The translations under genes were made by a program, and so were the position numbers. Below are positions 26,240 through 36,770 of a stretch of DNA of 53,074 bases, piece after piece (the first letter of the stretch is position 1; each line of letters starts with the position of its first letter). This DNA is from Bordetella parapertussis. GTDB taxonomy: Bacteria; Pseudomonadota; Gammaproteobacteria; Burkholderiales; SG8-41. The stretch covers positions 81,618-134,691 of the forward strand of contig CAMDRT010000009.1 of assembly GCA_945906815.1 (NCBI GenBank), in the 5' to 3' direction. Below the pieces are notes generated by a model. It made no database searches. It had not been told where the DNA came from and saw only the letters and a list, made by a program, of their open reading frames with translations.

Positions 26240-27283
26240 ATGCCCAACAAAACAGTATTCTGGTTCGAAGACGGCAAACGGCCGAACGTCGCTGATGCGC
26301 TCGACAAAGACAAGGAAATCACTCTGCACCGCCTCGCCTTCAGCGGGCCGCAGGCGGACAACTGGGGCGCCATGTCGGCCGCGCACGTGTATTGCATTAC
26401 TTCCACCCGGCAGGAAGTGCCCAGGGAATACCAATGCAATGCGGCACTGCTGGCACGCTGCCCCGATCTACTGGCAGTGTCGACCAGCGGCGCGGGTTAC
26501 GACACCGTCGATGTGGCGGCGTGTACAGCGGCAGGTGTGCTGGTGGTGAATCAGTCGGGCGGCAATGCCGATGCGGTGGCGGAACATACGGTAGGGATGA
26601 TGTTGTCGCTGACTAAAAATATTCCGCAGACCGATCATTCATTGCGCACCGAACGTGGCATCCCGCGCGAAAGTTTCAAGGGCCGCAATGCCAAAGGCCG
26701 CACCGTGGGCCTGGTCGGCCTCGGCGAGGTCGGCACTCGTGTCGCGCGCATCTGCGGGCTCGGGCTGCAGATGCGGGTGATTGCGTGCGACCCCTATCTC
26801 ACGGCGGAACAGTGCCAGACGCGCGGCGCGACCAAAGTCGATCTCGCAACACTGCTGGCTGAATCACGCTTTGTCTCGATCCACTGCCCCTACGACGACG
26901 ATAGCCGTGGCATGATCGACAGCCATGCGCTCAATGCCATGCAGGCCGGTTCGTTCGTGATTACCACCGCACGCGGCGGCATTGTCGATGAAGCTGCGCT
27001 CGCGGCGGCACTGCAGTCGGGACACCTCGGGGGTGCGGGCGTCGATGTGTGGAACGACGAACCGCCGCCGCTCACGCATCCGCTGCTCGCGTTGAACAAC
27101 GTAATTGCCACCAATCACACCGCCGGCGTCACCCACGACTCCCGGCACAACATGGCCGACTGGAACGCGCGGCAAGTTGCCGAAATTCTGCGCGGGGAGC
27201 GCCCGCCGCGCCTGATCAATGCAGCCGCGTGGCATGGCTACAGCAAACGCTTCGAACGCATCTTCGGCGCGCGACCGCAATAG
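26240..27283 (+). CDS. D-2-hydroxyacid dehydrogenase family protein
   Basis: A 347-residue NAD(P)-dependent enzyme. The Rossmann motif GLVGLGEVGTRVAR (near 157-170) binds the cofactor, and the catalytic set is Arg245 (TTARGGIVDE), Glu274 (WNDEPPP) and His293 (TNHTAGVTHDS). It interconverts 2-oxo and D-2-hydroxy acids; phosphoglycerate, glycerate and other substrates cannot be separated by sequence. I chose the ATG at 26240, where the typical start MPNKTVFWFEDGK lies; the frame extends to 26195 with atypical residues. The gene ends before a heptamer repeat array that separates it from the convergent MFS gene. Confidence 0.9.
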   Translation: MPNKTVFWFEDGKRPNVADALDKDKEITLHRLAFSGPQADNWGAMSAAHVYCITSTRQEVPREYQCNAALLARCPDLLAVSTSGAGYDTVDVAACTAAGVLVVNQSGGNADAVAEHTVGMMLSLTKNIPQTDHSLRTERGIPRESFKGRNAKGRTVGLVGLGEVGTRVARICGLGLQMRVIACDPYLTAEQCQTRGATKVDLATLLAESRFVSIHCPYDDDSRGMIDSHALNAMQAGSFVITTARGGIVDEAALAAALQSGHLGGAGVDVWNDEPPPLTHPLLALNNVIATNHTAGVTHDSRHNMADWNARQVAEILRGERPPRLINAAAWHGYSKRFERIFGARPQ

Positions 27284-27316
27284 TCAAGGCTGCAGGACGC
27301 GCGCCCTACTCACTAC

Positions 27317-27351
27317 GCCGAACGCTCAACGCCAGACGCCAGACGCCAAAC
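27317..27351. repeat. Array of five degenerate 7-bp repeats
   Basis: Successive units GCCGAAC, GCTCAAC, GCCAGAC, GCCAGAC and GCCAAAC fill the gap between two convergent genes and touch the stop of the MFS gene. The 7-bp period is the same as in the arrays beside recG. Confidence 0.7.
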
Positions 27352-28563
27352 TCACTTCATATAATGCGCGCCCACCACGTCAAGCTTTTCCGAGTGCGGA
27401 ATCACTACCGCAATCAGCGCTGCAATACCCGCAGCGCCCGCCGCCGCTAACAGTATCCACGCGGGCGCGAGCGTCTCGGCCAACACGCCACCCAGCGCGA
27501 TGCCGCCGCCGATGCCACCGAGTAAACATGTGCCGCCCCAGGTAAAACTCTCCGCCAGTTTGCCTGGCGGCGCGAGGCGCGACAGCAGCAGCGACTGCGT
27601 GGCAATTACGCTGGCCATCGGTGCACCGGCAAGCAAATTCGCGGCCAGGAATAAATAACTATTGTTGATCGGCGCAACGATCAACGAACCGGCGGCCATC
27701 AGGCCCAGGGCAAGCAAAAACTGTTTGCGCAGCGGTGCCTGCCAGTGCCGCGCGCCGTACGCAAAGGCACCAAACGCACTGCCGAGGCTCGCCAGCGCCA
27801 GAGCAATGCCAGCGATGGCAGGCGTGCCGCGCAGAGTGGCAAACGCGGTAACGGCGACTTCGTATAAGCCAAACGCCACGGCATAAAACACGGTTGCCGC
27901 GAACAATACCAGCAACCCTGGTTCGGTGAATATGCCCCATGGGGCGTCGTCGCTGAGCGGACGTATCTCCCAATCGCGTATTGCCGGGGTGCGGTTGAAC
28001 CACGCTGTGCCGACCACGGCGGTGAGCGCAGCCAGCAGTACCGCGCCTTCGGGATAACCCGCCGCAAGAAACAGCGCCACCAGCGCAGGGCCAATAACGA
28101 ACACCGATTCGACGATGACCGAATCCACGGAATACGCGGTTTGCAGCAGCGCCGGATCCGTGAGCGCGCGCGGGTACAGCGTACGCATGCAAATGGTGAT
28201 GGGCGGCAACGCCGCGCCCGCAACATAGGCGCACAGCGCGATGGCCAACGCATGCGCCTGCAGGCTCACCAACGCCACCAGGGCTGCCAGCATCACAGGA
28301 TAAACCAAGGCGCACAGGCGCAGCACCGGACGCGGCCCGGCGCGATCCATCGCGCGACCGATCAGCGGTGCCACACTCGCCAGCCCCAGCACGTAAAGCG
28401 CGCTCGCCACGCCGGCGGTGATGAACGATCCCGATTTACTTTGCACCAGCAGCAGAATCGCAAAACCGGTAATGCCGATGGGCAGGCGTCCGGGAATCGA
28501 CGCGAGCATGGTGGCGTGAATGGCAGGCACGCGAAACAGCTCGCGATACCGGTCCAGTAACAT
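27352..28563 (-). CDS. MFS transporter
   Basis: A 403-residue integral membrane protein with about 12 hydrophobic helices in two halves. GLASVAPLIGRAMDRAGPRPVLR after helix 2 is the cytoplasmic motif of the major facilitator superfamily. The central loop (FNRTPAIRDWEIRPLSDDAPWG) separates the halves. It is probably a drug or metabolite exporter of the 12-helix type; the substrate is unknown. It is followed upstream on the same strand by uppP, 18 bp away, so the two are likely cotranscribed. Confidence 0.88.
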   Translation of the reverse strand: MLLDRYRELFRVPAIHATMLASIPGRLPIGITGFAILLLVQSKSGSFITAGVASALYVLGLASVAPLIGRAMDRAGPRPVLRLCALVYPVMLAALVALVSLQAHALAIALCAYVAGAALPPITICMRTLYPRALTDPALLQTAYSVDSVIVESVFVIGPALVALFLAAGYPEGAVLLAALTAVVGTAWFNRTPAIRDWEIRPLSDDAPWGIFTEPGLLVLFAATVFYAVAFGLYEVAVTAFATLRGTPAIAGIALALASLGSAFGAFAYGARHWQAPLRKQFLLALGLMAAGSLIVAPINNSYLFLAANLLAGAPMASVIATQSLLLSRLAPPGKLAESFTWGGTCLLGGIGGGIALGGVLAETLAPAWILLAAAGAAGIAALIAVVIPHSEKLDVVGAHYMK

Positions 28564-28581
28564 ATTGCTATTAAACGTTTT

Positions 28582-29439
28582 TTAGGCTGGCCACGGCACC
28601 ACGCCGCCGTAGCTGGTAGCGAGTATCAGCAGCCCAAACGCGATGCGATACCACGCGAACACGGTGAAATCGTGGGTGGTGATATAGCGCAGCAGCCAGC
28701 GCACGCAGATAAATGCGGACACAAATGCAGTGAGCGAACCCACTGCAAAAAAGCCGATGTCGTCCACGCTCAGCAGCGCGCGATTTTTGATCAGGCTGTA
28801 AGCGCCCGCCGCCACCAGCGTGGGCACGGCGAGGAAAAAAGAAAATTCGGTGGCCGCCTTGCGCGACAGCCCGAACAGCATGCCACCGATGATGGTGGCG
28901 CCCGAACGCGAGGTGCCGGGAATCAGCGCACAGGTTTGCGCGATGCCGACTTTCAGCGCGTCCTGCCAGGTCATGTGGTCTACCTCGAGGACGCGATCCA
29001 CGCGTGCCGTTTGGCCGGGCCGCTCCACCCACAAGATAATCACGCCGCCAGCAATAAACGCCAGCGCCACCGGCACGGCGAAAAACAAATGACTTTTGAT
29101 CAGACTGCCAAACGTCAGGCCGAGCACGGCGGCGGGAATAAATGCAACGAGCACATTGATGAGGAAGCGCTGCGCGAGGGGATCGCTAAACGCACCTTGT
29201 GCCACGCCGAGAAAACGCCGCCGATACTCCCACACTATGGCCAGCATGGCGCCGGTCTGAATGACGATTTCAAAGACCTTGGCTTTTTCGCTGTGATAAC
29301 CGAGCAGCCCGCCAGCGAGGATCAAGTGCCCGGTGCTGGAAATCGGCAGAAACTCGGTCAAGCCCTCGACGATGCCGAGGATGACGGCGACCAGATAGGA
29401 TGCAGAGGATTCAGGCATGCGCGCGCAAAAGTGGCGCAT
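28582..29439 (-). CDS. uppP: Undecaprenyl-diphosphatase
   Basis: A 285-residue inner-membrane enzyme (BacA type) that dephosphorylates undecaprenyl pyrophosphate so that the lipid carrier can be reused for peptidoglycan and O-antigen. [20 protein letters not shown] contains the conserved catalytic Glu/Ser/His region, and [10 protein letters not shown] is the second signature with the essential Arg. The ATG at 29439 is used, with ATG at 29418 equally possible; neither has a strong ribosome binding site. It precedes the MFS gene. Confidence 0.95.
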   Translation of the reverse strand: MRHFCARMPESSASYLVAVILGIVEGLTEFLPISSTGHLILAGGLLGYHSEKAKVFEIVIQTGAMLAIVWEYRRRFLGVAQGAFSDPLAQRFLINVLVAFIPAAVLGLTFGSLIKSHLFFAVPVALAFIAGGVIILWVERPGQTARVDRVLEVDHMTWQDALKVGIAQTCALIPGTSRSGATIIGGMLFGLSRKAATEFSFFLAVPTLVAAGAYSLIKNRALLSVDDIGFFAVGSLTAFVSAFICVRWLLRYITTHDFTVFAWYRIAFGLLILATSYGGVVPWPA

Positions 29440-29534
29440 GCTAACACAGTGGCGTGTCCGCCCGGATCAACGGCGAACGGCGTTGCAACGCCGTATGAGG
29501 TCATTTTGACGCCGCTAAGGCTGGGAAATTCGCG

Positions 29535-29564
29535 GTGTGGGGCAAGGATGCCCTTGCGCCCACA
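29535..29564 (-). terminator. Hairpin after thiC, possible terminator
   Basis: A near-perfect stem of about 13 bp (GTGTGGGGCAAGG with CCTTGCGCCCACAC, one bulge) lies 20-50 bp after the thiC stop. No T-run follows, so termination at this point is uncertain. Confidence 0.4.
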
Positions 29565-29583
29565 CGCCACACCAGGATGCCGC

Positions 29584-31464
<1,881 letters not shown>

Positions 31465-31531
31465 TCAACTAAGAAAAAGTGAAGGGAGCATGAGGCGGCA
31501 AGGTTGACGATCAAGACCACACTTGGCGCGC

Positions 31532-31629
31532 CACGCTTCCCTACGGCGGCATTACCCGCATCAGGTTCCGAGGGTCTTTCTCACCCCACCTTACTTTGGT
31601 GACTATGCAGCATGGGGACCCCTAACGTG
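31532..31629 (-). ncRNA. TPP riboswitch (THI element) in the thiC leader
   Basis: On the minus strand the conserved pieces appear in order: TGAGA, ACCCT, GAACCTGAT, GGGTAATGCCG and CGTAGGGAA. The outer stem is formed by CACGTT (31624-31629) and AGCGTG (31532-31537). The region between the two arms of P3 is longer than in minimal examples. Downstream, GCTCC at about 31484-31488 can pair with GGAGC of the ribosome binding site, pointing to control of translation. Confidence 0.92.
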
Positions 31630-31760
31630 TACGCTTACGCTAATGGAATTGTGGGATAATTGCAAGCTAAATCAGCCTCTACTCGAGATTTCCGGAGTGC
31701 GGATTTTCCTTTTGGTATTAAAGCGTTGCGCGCATTTACCCCCTTTTCTATGGGCAATTC

Positions 31761-32420
31761 ATGAGCATGGATCTAGAACGTGCCCGCTTCAACATGGTCG
31801 AACAGCAAATCCGCCCGTGGGATGTGCTGGACACGCGGGTGCTGGACCTGCTGCACCAGGTGCGGCGCGAAGATTACGTGCCCGATAGCCGCAAGTCACT
31901 GGCCTTTGGCGATCTCGAGATCCCCATCGGCCACCATGAAAAAATGCTCTCGCCCAAGCTCGAAGCGCGCATCTTGCAGGAACTGGCGGTAAAGGCCACA
32001 GACCGCATTCTCGAAGTCGGCACCGGCAGCGGCTACTTGACGGCGCTGCTCGCCAGCCAGGGCGCACATGTTTACAGCGTGGATGTGATCGCTGAATTTA
32101 CCCAAAGCGCCGGCGCGCGGCTGGCGCAACACGGCATACACAATGTAACGCTGGAAACCGGTGACGCAGCGCGCGGCTGGGATAAGCACGGCCCCTACGA
32201 CGTCATCGTGTTGACGGGGTCGACACCGGTTTTGAGCGACGCGTTCCAGCACAGCCTCAGCACGGGCGGGCGGCTGTTCGCGGTGGTAGGCGAAGCACCG
32301 GCAATGGATGCGCGGCTGATCACCTGCGCCGGCGCAGGCGCCTATGGTACGGCTAGCCTGTTTGAAACCTGCATACCCATGCTGCGCCATGCGCCGCAAC
32401 CCGCGCGGTTTGTTTTCTAA
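31761..32420 (+). CDS. pcm: Protein-L-isoaspartate O-methyltransferase family protein
   Basis: A 219-residue SAM methyltransferase. The SAM loop is ILEVGTGSGYLTALLA and the acidic residue follows at VYSVDVI. The N-terminal FNMVEQQIRPWDVLD and the EIPIGHHEKMLSP segment (normally GQTISQP) mark the Pcm branch common before tolC in betaproteobacteria. The weak match of the substrate loop makes true isoaspartate repair uncertain. It stops five bases before the TolC gene, so they form an operon. No clear -10/-35 is seen. Confidence 0.85.
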   Translation: MSMDLERARFNMVEQQIRPWDVLDTRVLDLLHQVRREDYVPDSRKSLAFGDLEIPIGHHEKMLSPKLEARILQELAVKATDRILEVGTGSGYLTALLASQGAHVYSVDVIAEFTQSAGARLAQHGIHNVTLETGDAARGWDKHGPYDVIVLTGSTPVLSDAFQHSLSTGGRLFAVVGEAPAMDARLITCAGAGAYGTASLFETCIPMLRHAPQPARFVF

Positions 32421-32425
32421 GGCGG

Positions 32426-33763
32426 ATGGGCGCGACCCACCGCCTGCGCGCGGCCGTCCTCGCTGCTAGCCTTTGCGCAGCGCAGGCAGGAGGCGCCGAT
32501 CTGCTTGAGGTTTACCGGCAGGCACAAACCGCCGACGCGCCATACGCCGCTGCGCGCGCCACGTGGCTGGCCACGCAGGAAAAACTGCCGCAGGGCCGCA
32601 GTGGATTATTGCCGTCAATAGCACTCTCCGGCTCCACGCAATATAACGATCGCGACATCAGCTTTCGCGACCCCGCCATCGGCAGCAGCAGCGCGCGTTT
32701 CAATACCAACGCTTTGTCGCTTTCGCTCACCCAGCCTGTTTACCGCCGCCAAAATCGAGTGGCGTACGAGCAAGCCAAAACGCAGCTCGAGCAGGCTGAT
32801 GCCGTGCTGTCGCAGGCCGAGCAAGACCTGACCACACGCGTGGCACAGGCCTATGTGGATGTGCTGCTGGCACGCGATAACGTGGCCTTCGCCGGGGCGC
32901 AAAAAACCGCGATTGCGGAGCAACTGACGCAGGCCAAAATCAGTTTTCAGGTGGGCACCGCAACCATCACCGATACCCACGAGGCGCAGGCGCGGTTCGA
33001 TCTTTCCGTATCGCAGGAAATCGCCGCACAAAGCGATGGGGAGCTCAAACGGCGCGCGCTGGAACTGCTGATCGGTAAATCCACGCCCACGCTGGCGCCG
33101 CTGGGCGCGTTGCAACTCATCCTGCCCGAACCCGCCGTGCTCGAAAAATGGGTGGACGAGGCGCGCATCGCCAACCCGCAAGTGCGTGCCGCGGAAATCT
33201 CGGTAACGCTGGCGCAGCAGGAAGTCCTGCGCAACCGCGGCGCGCATTATCCGACGCTGGATGCGTTTGCCGGCTACAGCAGAAACGCTGCGGGTGTCGG
33301 CACCCTCGGCGGCCCTGGCACCGATATTGACAGTAGAAACATAGGGCTGCAGCTTTCCGTGCCTGTATACCAGGGCGGCCTGGTGACTTCACGCGTGCGC
33401 GAAGCGGTAGCCAACGAAAGTAAGGCGCGGCAGGATCACGAAACCACGCGGCGCAACGCTGAACTGGTGGCGCGGCAAAGTTATCTCGGTGTGACCAGCG
33501 GTATCGCGCAAGTGAAGGCGCTGCAAGCCGCACTCACCTCGTCGCAAAGCTCGCTCGACTCCACGCGCCTGGGGCGTGAAGTCGGCGTGCGCACGCAAGT
33601 CGATGTGTTGAACGCGCAGCAACAACTCTACTCCGCGCGGCGCGATCTGGCTCAGGCCAAATACAATTACATGATGTCCACCTTGAAGTTGAAAGCGGCA
33701 GTCGGCCGGCTCACCGAGAAGGACATCGTCGCGGTCAACGCCTGGCTGGATCGCACGAAATAA
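32426..33763 (+). CDS. tolC: TolC family outer-membrane channel protein
   Basis: A 445-residue protein with a signal peptide ending near AQAGGA, then ADLLEVYRQAQTADAPYAAARA, the TolC opening. Two repeats of long heptad helices (QLEQADAVLSQAEQDLTTRVAQAYVD and the matching second half) and the strand segments (LSLSLTQPVYRR, GLQLSVPVYQGG) give the usual trimeric channel-tunnel. It provides the outer-membrane exit for export pumps or type I secretion. No pump gene is adjacent; the ABC exporter at 11.6 kb is of another type. The start lies five bases after pcm. Confidence 0.92.
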   Translation: MGATHRLRAAVLAASLCAAQAGGADLLEVYRQAQTADAPYAAARATWLATQEKLPQGRSGLLPSIALSGSTQYNDRDISFRDPAIGSSSARFNTNALSLSLTQPVYRRQNRVAYEQAKTQLEQADAVLSQAEQDLTTRVAQAYVDVLLARDNVAFAGAQKTAIAEQLTQAKISFQVGTATITDTHEAQARFDLSVSQEIAAQSDGELKRRALELLIGKSTPTLAPLGALQLILPEPAVLEKWVDEARIANPQVRAAEISVTLAQQEVLRNRGAHYPTLDAFAGYSRNAAGVGTLGGPGTDIDSRNIGLQLSVPVYQGGLVTSRVREAVANESKARQDHETTRRNAELVARQSYLGVTSGIAQVKALQAALTSSQSSLDSTRLGREVGVRTQVDVLNAQQQLYSARRDLAQAKYNYMMSTLKLKAAVGRLTEKDIVAVNAWLDRTK

Positions 33764-33810
33764 GTGGCGCGCGGCCACCCCGCGCCCACGTGGAGCACGC
33801 CACGGCCTTG

Positions 33811-34407
33811 ATGCAAACACCTCACACCATCAGCGCAGCAAAAGCCGCGCTGCGTACACCCATGCATGCGCGGCGCAACGCACTCACCCCCGCGACGCGC
33901 GCGCACTTGAGCGCACGTATCACCGCGCGCGTGCTCGAACTGGACAGTTATCGCGCAGCGAAAACCGTGCTCGCCTACATGAGCTTTGGCAGCGAGTTCG
34001 ATACCCGCGCGCTGATCGATCACGCCTTGTGCAACGGCAAACATTTATTATTGCCGCGCGTGGATCGTGGGTCCGGCAAGCTGATATTGCATCGCGTGCA
34101 TGACCTGGCGCTAGATCTGCAACCTGGCGTGTGGGGTATTCTCGAGCCGCGCGCGCAAGCCACAACGCAAGCACCCGTATTTGATGCGGACTGGGTTTTG
34201 GTGCCTGGGCTGGTGTTCACGGCGAACGGCGAGCGGCTGGGTTATGGCGCGGGATATTATGACCGGCTGATCGCGAGCTGCACGCACCAACCCGCGCTGG
34301 TGGCTGCCGCGTTTGCCCTGCAAGTGGTTGCTACCGTGCCGTGCTCGCCGACAGATATGCGCGTCGATTGCGTGGTGACCGAAGACACGATTTACCGCTA
34401 CACCTAA
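33811..34407 (+). CDS. 5-formyltetrahydrofolate cyclo-ligase
   Basis: A 198-residue enzyme (from the ATG at 33811; a GTG at 33790 is also in frame) that converts 5-formyl-THF to 5,10-methenyl-THF using ATP. AAKAALRTPMHARRNAL is the N-terminal substrate/ATP region, and VPGLVFTANGERLGYGAGYYDRLI is the strongly conserved nucleotide-binding motif. Its position just after tolC, 26-47 bp away, suggests the same transcript. No 6S RNA, often found beside this gene in gamma-proteobacteria, is present. Confidence 0.92.
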   Translation: MQTPHTISAAKAALRTPMHARRNALTPATRAHLSARITARVLELDSYRAAKTVLAYMSFGSEFDTRALIDHALCNGKHLLLPRVDRGSGKLILHRVHDLALDLQPGVWGILEPRAQATTQAPVFDADWVLVPGLVFTANGERLGYGAGYYDRLIASCTHQPALVAAAFALQVVATVPCSPTDMRVDCVVTEDTIYRYT

Positions 34408-34424
34408 CCGCAAAGGCGCGCTTT

Positions 34425-35687
34425 TTAGCAGCGTATCAAATCCAGCAATTTCTGTGTCGCCCCCCGATGTTCTCCGCTGAACGCCAGCGCCGCCACGCTC
34501 ATGCGCTCGGTAACTTTGGGATTATCGAGCAGCGCTGCCGCTTTGCGCTGCAAGTCCGCAGCGTCCATGACGCGCACCGCCGCGCCCGCGGCGACCGCGC
34601 GTTCCGTGGCTTCGGCAAAGTTATGGGTGTGCGGGCCGATCAGCACCGGTTTGCCCACGGCACAGGCCTCAATCAGATTCTGCCCACCAAACGGTAACAA
34701 GCTGCCGCCGATAAACGCTACATCGCAGGCGGCATAGTACGCCACCATTTCGCCCATGCTGTCGCCGAGCAGCACACGCGTGTCAGGGTGCAGCGGCGCA
34801 TTGGCGCTGCGCCGCTGATAACGGATGTGATGCTGATCCAGCACAGCCGCGACTTCATCAAAGCGCTGCGGGTGCCGTGGCACCAGCACCAACAGGGTTT
34901 CAGGCAACGCATGCAGCTTATGATTTATAAACAATAATTCTTCACCCTCCCGCGTGCTCGCTGCGAGCAGCACGCGGCGCGCACCAAAACTTTCGCGCCA
35001 ATGTTCGCCCAGCGCCCGCTGCACCGGCGACGGTGCGACATCAAATTTAAGATTGCCGGTGATGGCAACGCTGGTTGCGCCCAAGGCTTCAAAACGCCGC
35101 GCGTCATCAGCGCTTTGCGCGGCTATGGCGGTGAGCGCGCGCAACGTATCCGTGCTCAGTGTGCCGACACGCTGATAACGCGCGAACGATTTTTCAGACA
35201 GCCGCGCGTTCACCAGATACAGCGGTGTCGCGCGCGCCTGGCATACCTGCACCAGATTCGGCCAAATTTCGGTTTCCATCAGGATGCCGGCGCTGGGACG
35301 AAAGTAATCGAGAAAACGCGCCACTGCGCCGGGAAAGTCGTAGGGCAGGTAGCAGCGCATCACCGTACTGCCGAACAGGGCCTCGCCCGCTGCGCGCCCG
35401 GTAGGCGTCATGTGCGTGAGCAAAATGCGGTGCTCGGGATAGTGCGCACGCAGCGCGTGCACCAGTGGCTCGGCGGCGCGCGTCTCGCCGACGGAAACCG
35501 CGTGCAGCCAGATCAGCGGCATGGGCGTGGTGGCGTGGGTGACGTGGGTGGCGCCGGAATCGCCAAAATAACCAAAACGCTCGCCCACATGCTGCAGGTA
35601 TTCCGGCTGGCGCCGCGCACGCCACCACAACCGTATCAGCACCAACGGCGCGGCAACATATATGAGCAGCGTATAGATTATTCGCAT
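34425..35687 (-). CDS. waaA: 3-deoxy-D-manno-octulosonic acid transferase
   Basis: A 420-residue inner-membrane-anchored glycosyltransferase (KdtA) that adds Kdo to lipid IVA. The N-terminal anchor is IYTLLIYVAAPLVLIRL. Glu of the GERFGYF motif is the general base. The GT-B second domain carries LVPRHPQRFDEVAAVL and PFGGQNLIEACAVGKPVLIGPHTHNF, which bind CMP-Kdo. It begins 7 bp after waaC ends, on the same strand, forming an inner-core LPS operon, and converges with the cyclo-ligase gene. Confidence 0.95.
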   Translation of the reverse strand: MRIIYTLLIYVAAPLVLIRLWWRARRQPEYLQHVGERFGYFGDSGATHVTHATTPMPLIWLHAVSVGETRAAEPLVHALRAHYPEHRILLTHMTPTGRAAGEALFGSTVMRCYLPYDFPGAVARFLDYFRPSAGILMETEIWPNLVQVCQARATPLYLVNARLSEKSFARYQRVGTLSTDTLRALTAIAAQSADDARRFEALGATSVAITGNLKFDVAPSPVQRALGEHWRESFGARRVLLAASTREGEELLFINHKLHALPETLLVLVPRHPQRFDEVAAVLDQHHIRYQRRSANAPLHPDTRVLLGDSMGEMVAYYAACDVAFIGGSLLPFGGQNLIEACAVGKPVLIGPHTHNFAEATERAVAAGAAVRVMDAADLQRKAAALLDNPKVTERMSVAALAFSGEHRGATQKLLDLIRC

Positions 35688-35694
35688 CCTGTCC

Positions 35695-36660
35695 TCATGG
35701 CATGACTTGCCTGATAGCCGCGATGACCTGCTGCACGGTGGGCGACAACCCTATACCCCCCACATTGACCCCACGCGCACAGGCATAGATGCCGGTCGCC
35801 GCAGCATCGGTGGCACAATAAATACCCACCGTGGGCACATTCAGCGCCGCTGCCAAATGCGTGAGGCCGGTGTCCACGCCCGCCACCACCTGCGCCTGCG
35901 CCAACAACGCCGCCATCGCGTCGAGCGCGAGCGCGGGCGCAATCACAGCATTGGACATAGACCGCGCCAGACGCTCGCTGCGCGCGCGCTCATCATTACT
36001 TCCCCAAGGCAGGACCGAAATAATATTGTTTGAAAACAAATAGTTAGAGATGTCACGCCAATGGTTTTCCGGCCACAACTTGGGCGCGGCGCTGGTGGCG
36101 TGCAGCAGCACGGCGTAACGCGCCGCGGGCAACCACGCGAACGCGCGGCGCGACGCCTGAATGCCGTAACGGGCTGGCGCGGCGCTGGCATAAGCCAACG
36201 CCTGCGCCGCAAGACTGCGATTGCGCGCGACGGCGTGCTGGCCCCACGGCACACTGAACGTGCGCTGATAAAACAGGCGCAGCGGCTCGCGCGAACTTGT
36301 CCAGTCAAGGCCGCAACCCGGGCCGCGTGCAGCGCAGGTGACCAGGGCGCTTTTTAACAACCCCTGCGTGTCTACGATGGCCTCGTATTCATGCTCACGC
36401 AATTGCGTTAGAAATGCGCGGCACTCACGGCGCGTACTGGCGCGTGAAATTTCTCGCCGCCAGCGGCGTATCGCCACCGGGATAACCCGGGTTACGCCGG
36501 CGTGCAAACGTGGGATCGCCGCAAACGCATCCTCTACCACCCAATCAATGGCAACACCAGGCACACCGTCGCGTATATCACTCACCACCGGCAGGTTGTG
36601 CACCACATCGCCCAGCGAAGATGTCTTGACCAGCAGAATACGCCGCATTGGATACTGCAT
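35695..36660 (-). CDS. waaC: Lipopolysaccharide heptosyltransferase I
   Basis: A 321-residue GT-B glycosyltransferase that transfers the first L-glycero-D-manno-heptose to Kdo2-lipid A. RRILLVKTSSLGDVVHNLPVVSDI is the diagnostic N-terminus, and VAGVDTGLTHLAAALNVPTVGIYCATD is the ADP-heptose site with the conserved DTGLTHLA. The ATG at 36660 (or 36648) is used. The gene is followed by waaA and diverges from rfbBACD. Its start is only a few bases from the -10 element that reads toward rfbB, so the two operons share a narrow promoter region. Confidence 0.94.
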   Translation of the reverse strand: MQYPMRRILLVKTSSLGDVVHNLPVVSDIRDGVPGVAIDWVVEDAFAAIPRLHAGVTRVIPVAIRRWRREISRASTRRECRAFLTQLREHEYEAIVDTQGLLKSALVTCAARGPGCGLDWTSSREPLRLFYQRTFSVPWGQHAVARNRSLAAQALAYASAAPARYGIQASRRAFAWLPAARYAVLLHATSAAPKLWPENHWRDISNYLFSNNIISVLPWGSNDERARSERLARSMSNAVIAPALALDAMAALLAQAQVVAGVDTGLTHLAAALNVPTVGIYCATDAAATGIYACARGVNVGGIGLSPTVQQVIAAIRQVMP

Positions 36661-36665
36661 GTATT

Positions 36666-36674
36666 TGTTATAAT
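36666..36674 (+). promoter_or_regulatory. Extended -10 promoter of the rfb operon
   Basis: TGTTATAAT: a perfect TATAAT at 36669-36674 with TG one base upstream. A weak TTGGAT lies 15 bp before it. The transcript would have a leader of about 90 bases before the rfbB start. Confidence 0.6.
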
Positions 36675-36689
36675 TGACTTTTCAGCCGG

Positions 36690-36725
36690 TGCGCCCAAGT
36701 AGCTAGAGTAGCATCGGTGGGCGCA
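36690..36725 (+). repeat. 8-bp inverted repeat in the rfb leader
   Basis: TGCGCCCA at 36690-36697 and TGGGCGCA at 36718-36725 are perfect inverted copies 20 bases apart, so the leader RNA can fold into a stem-loop. No T-run follows, so it is not a terminator. Confidence 0.5.
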
Positions 36726-36770
36726 ATTGCCTACTGCCACTGCTTGCGCTCACGCCACTACGTTTCCCCT

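Noticed and set aside
27317..27351. Repeats read as a CRISPR array
   Set aside because: Units are 7 bp, contiguous and degenerate, with no spacers and no cas genes.
33764..33810. 6S RNA beside the formyl-THF cyclo-ligase gene
   Set aside because: The gap is under 50 bp, too short for a 6S RNA of about 180 bases.
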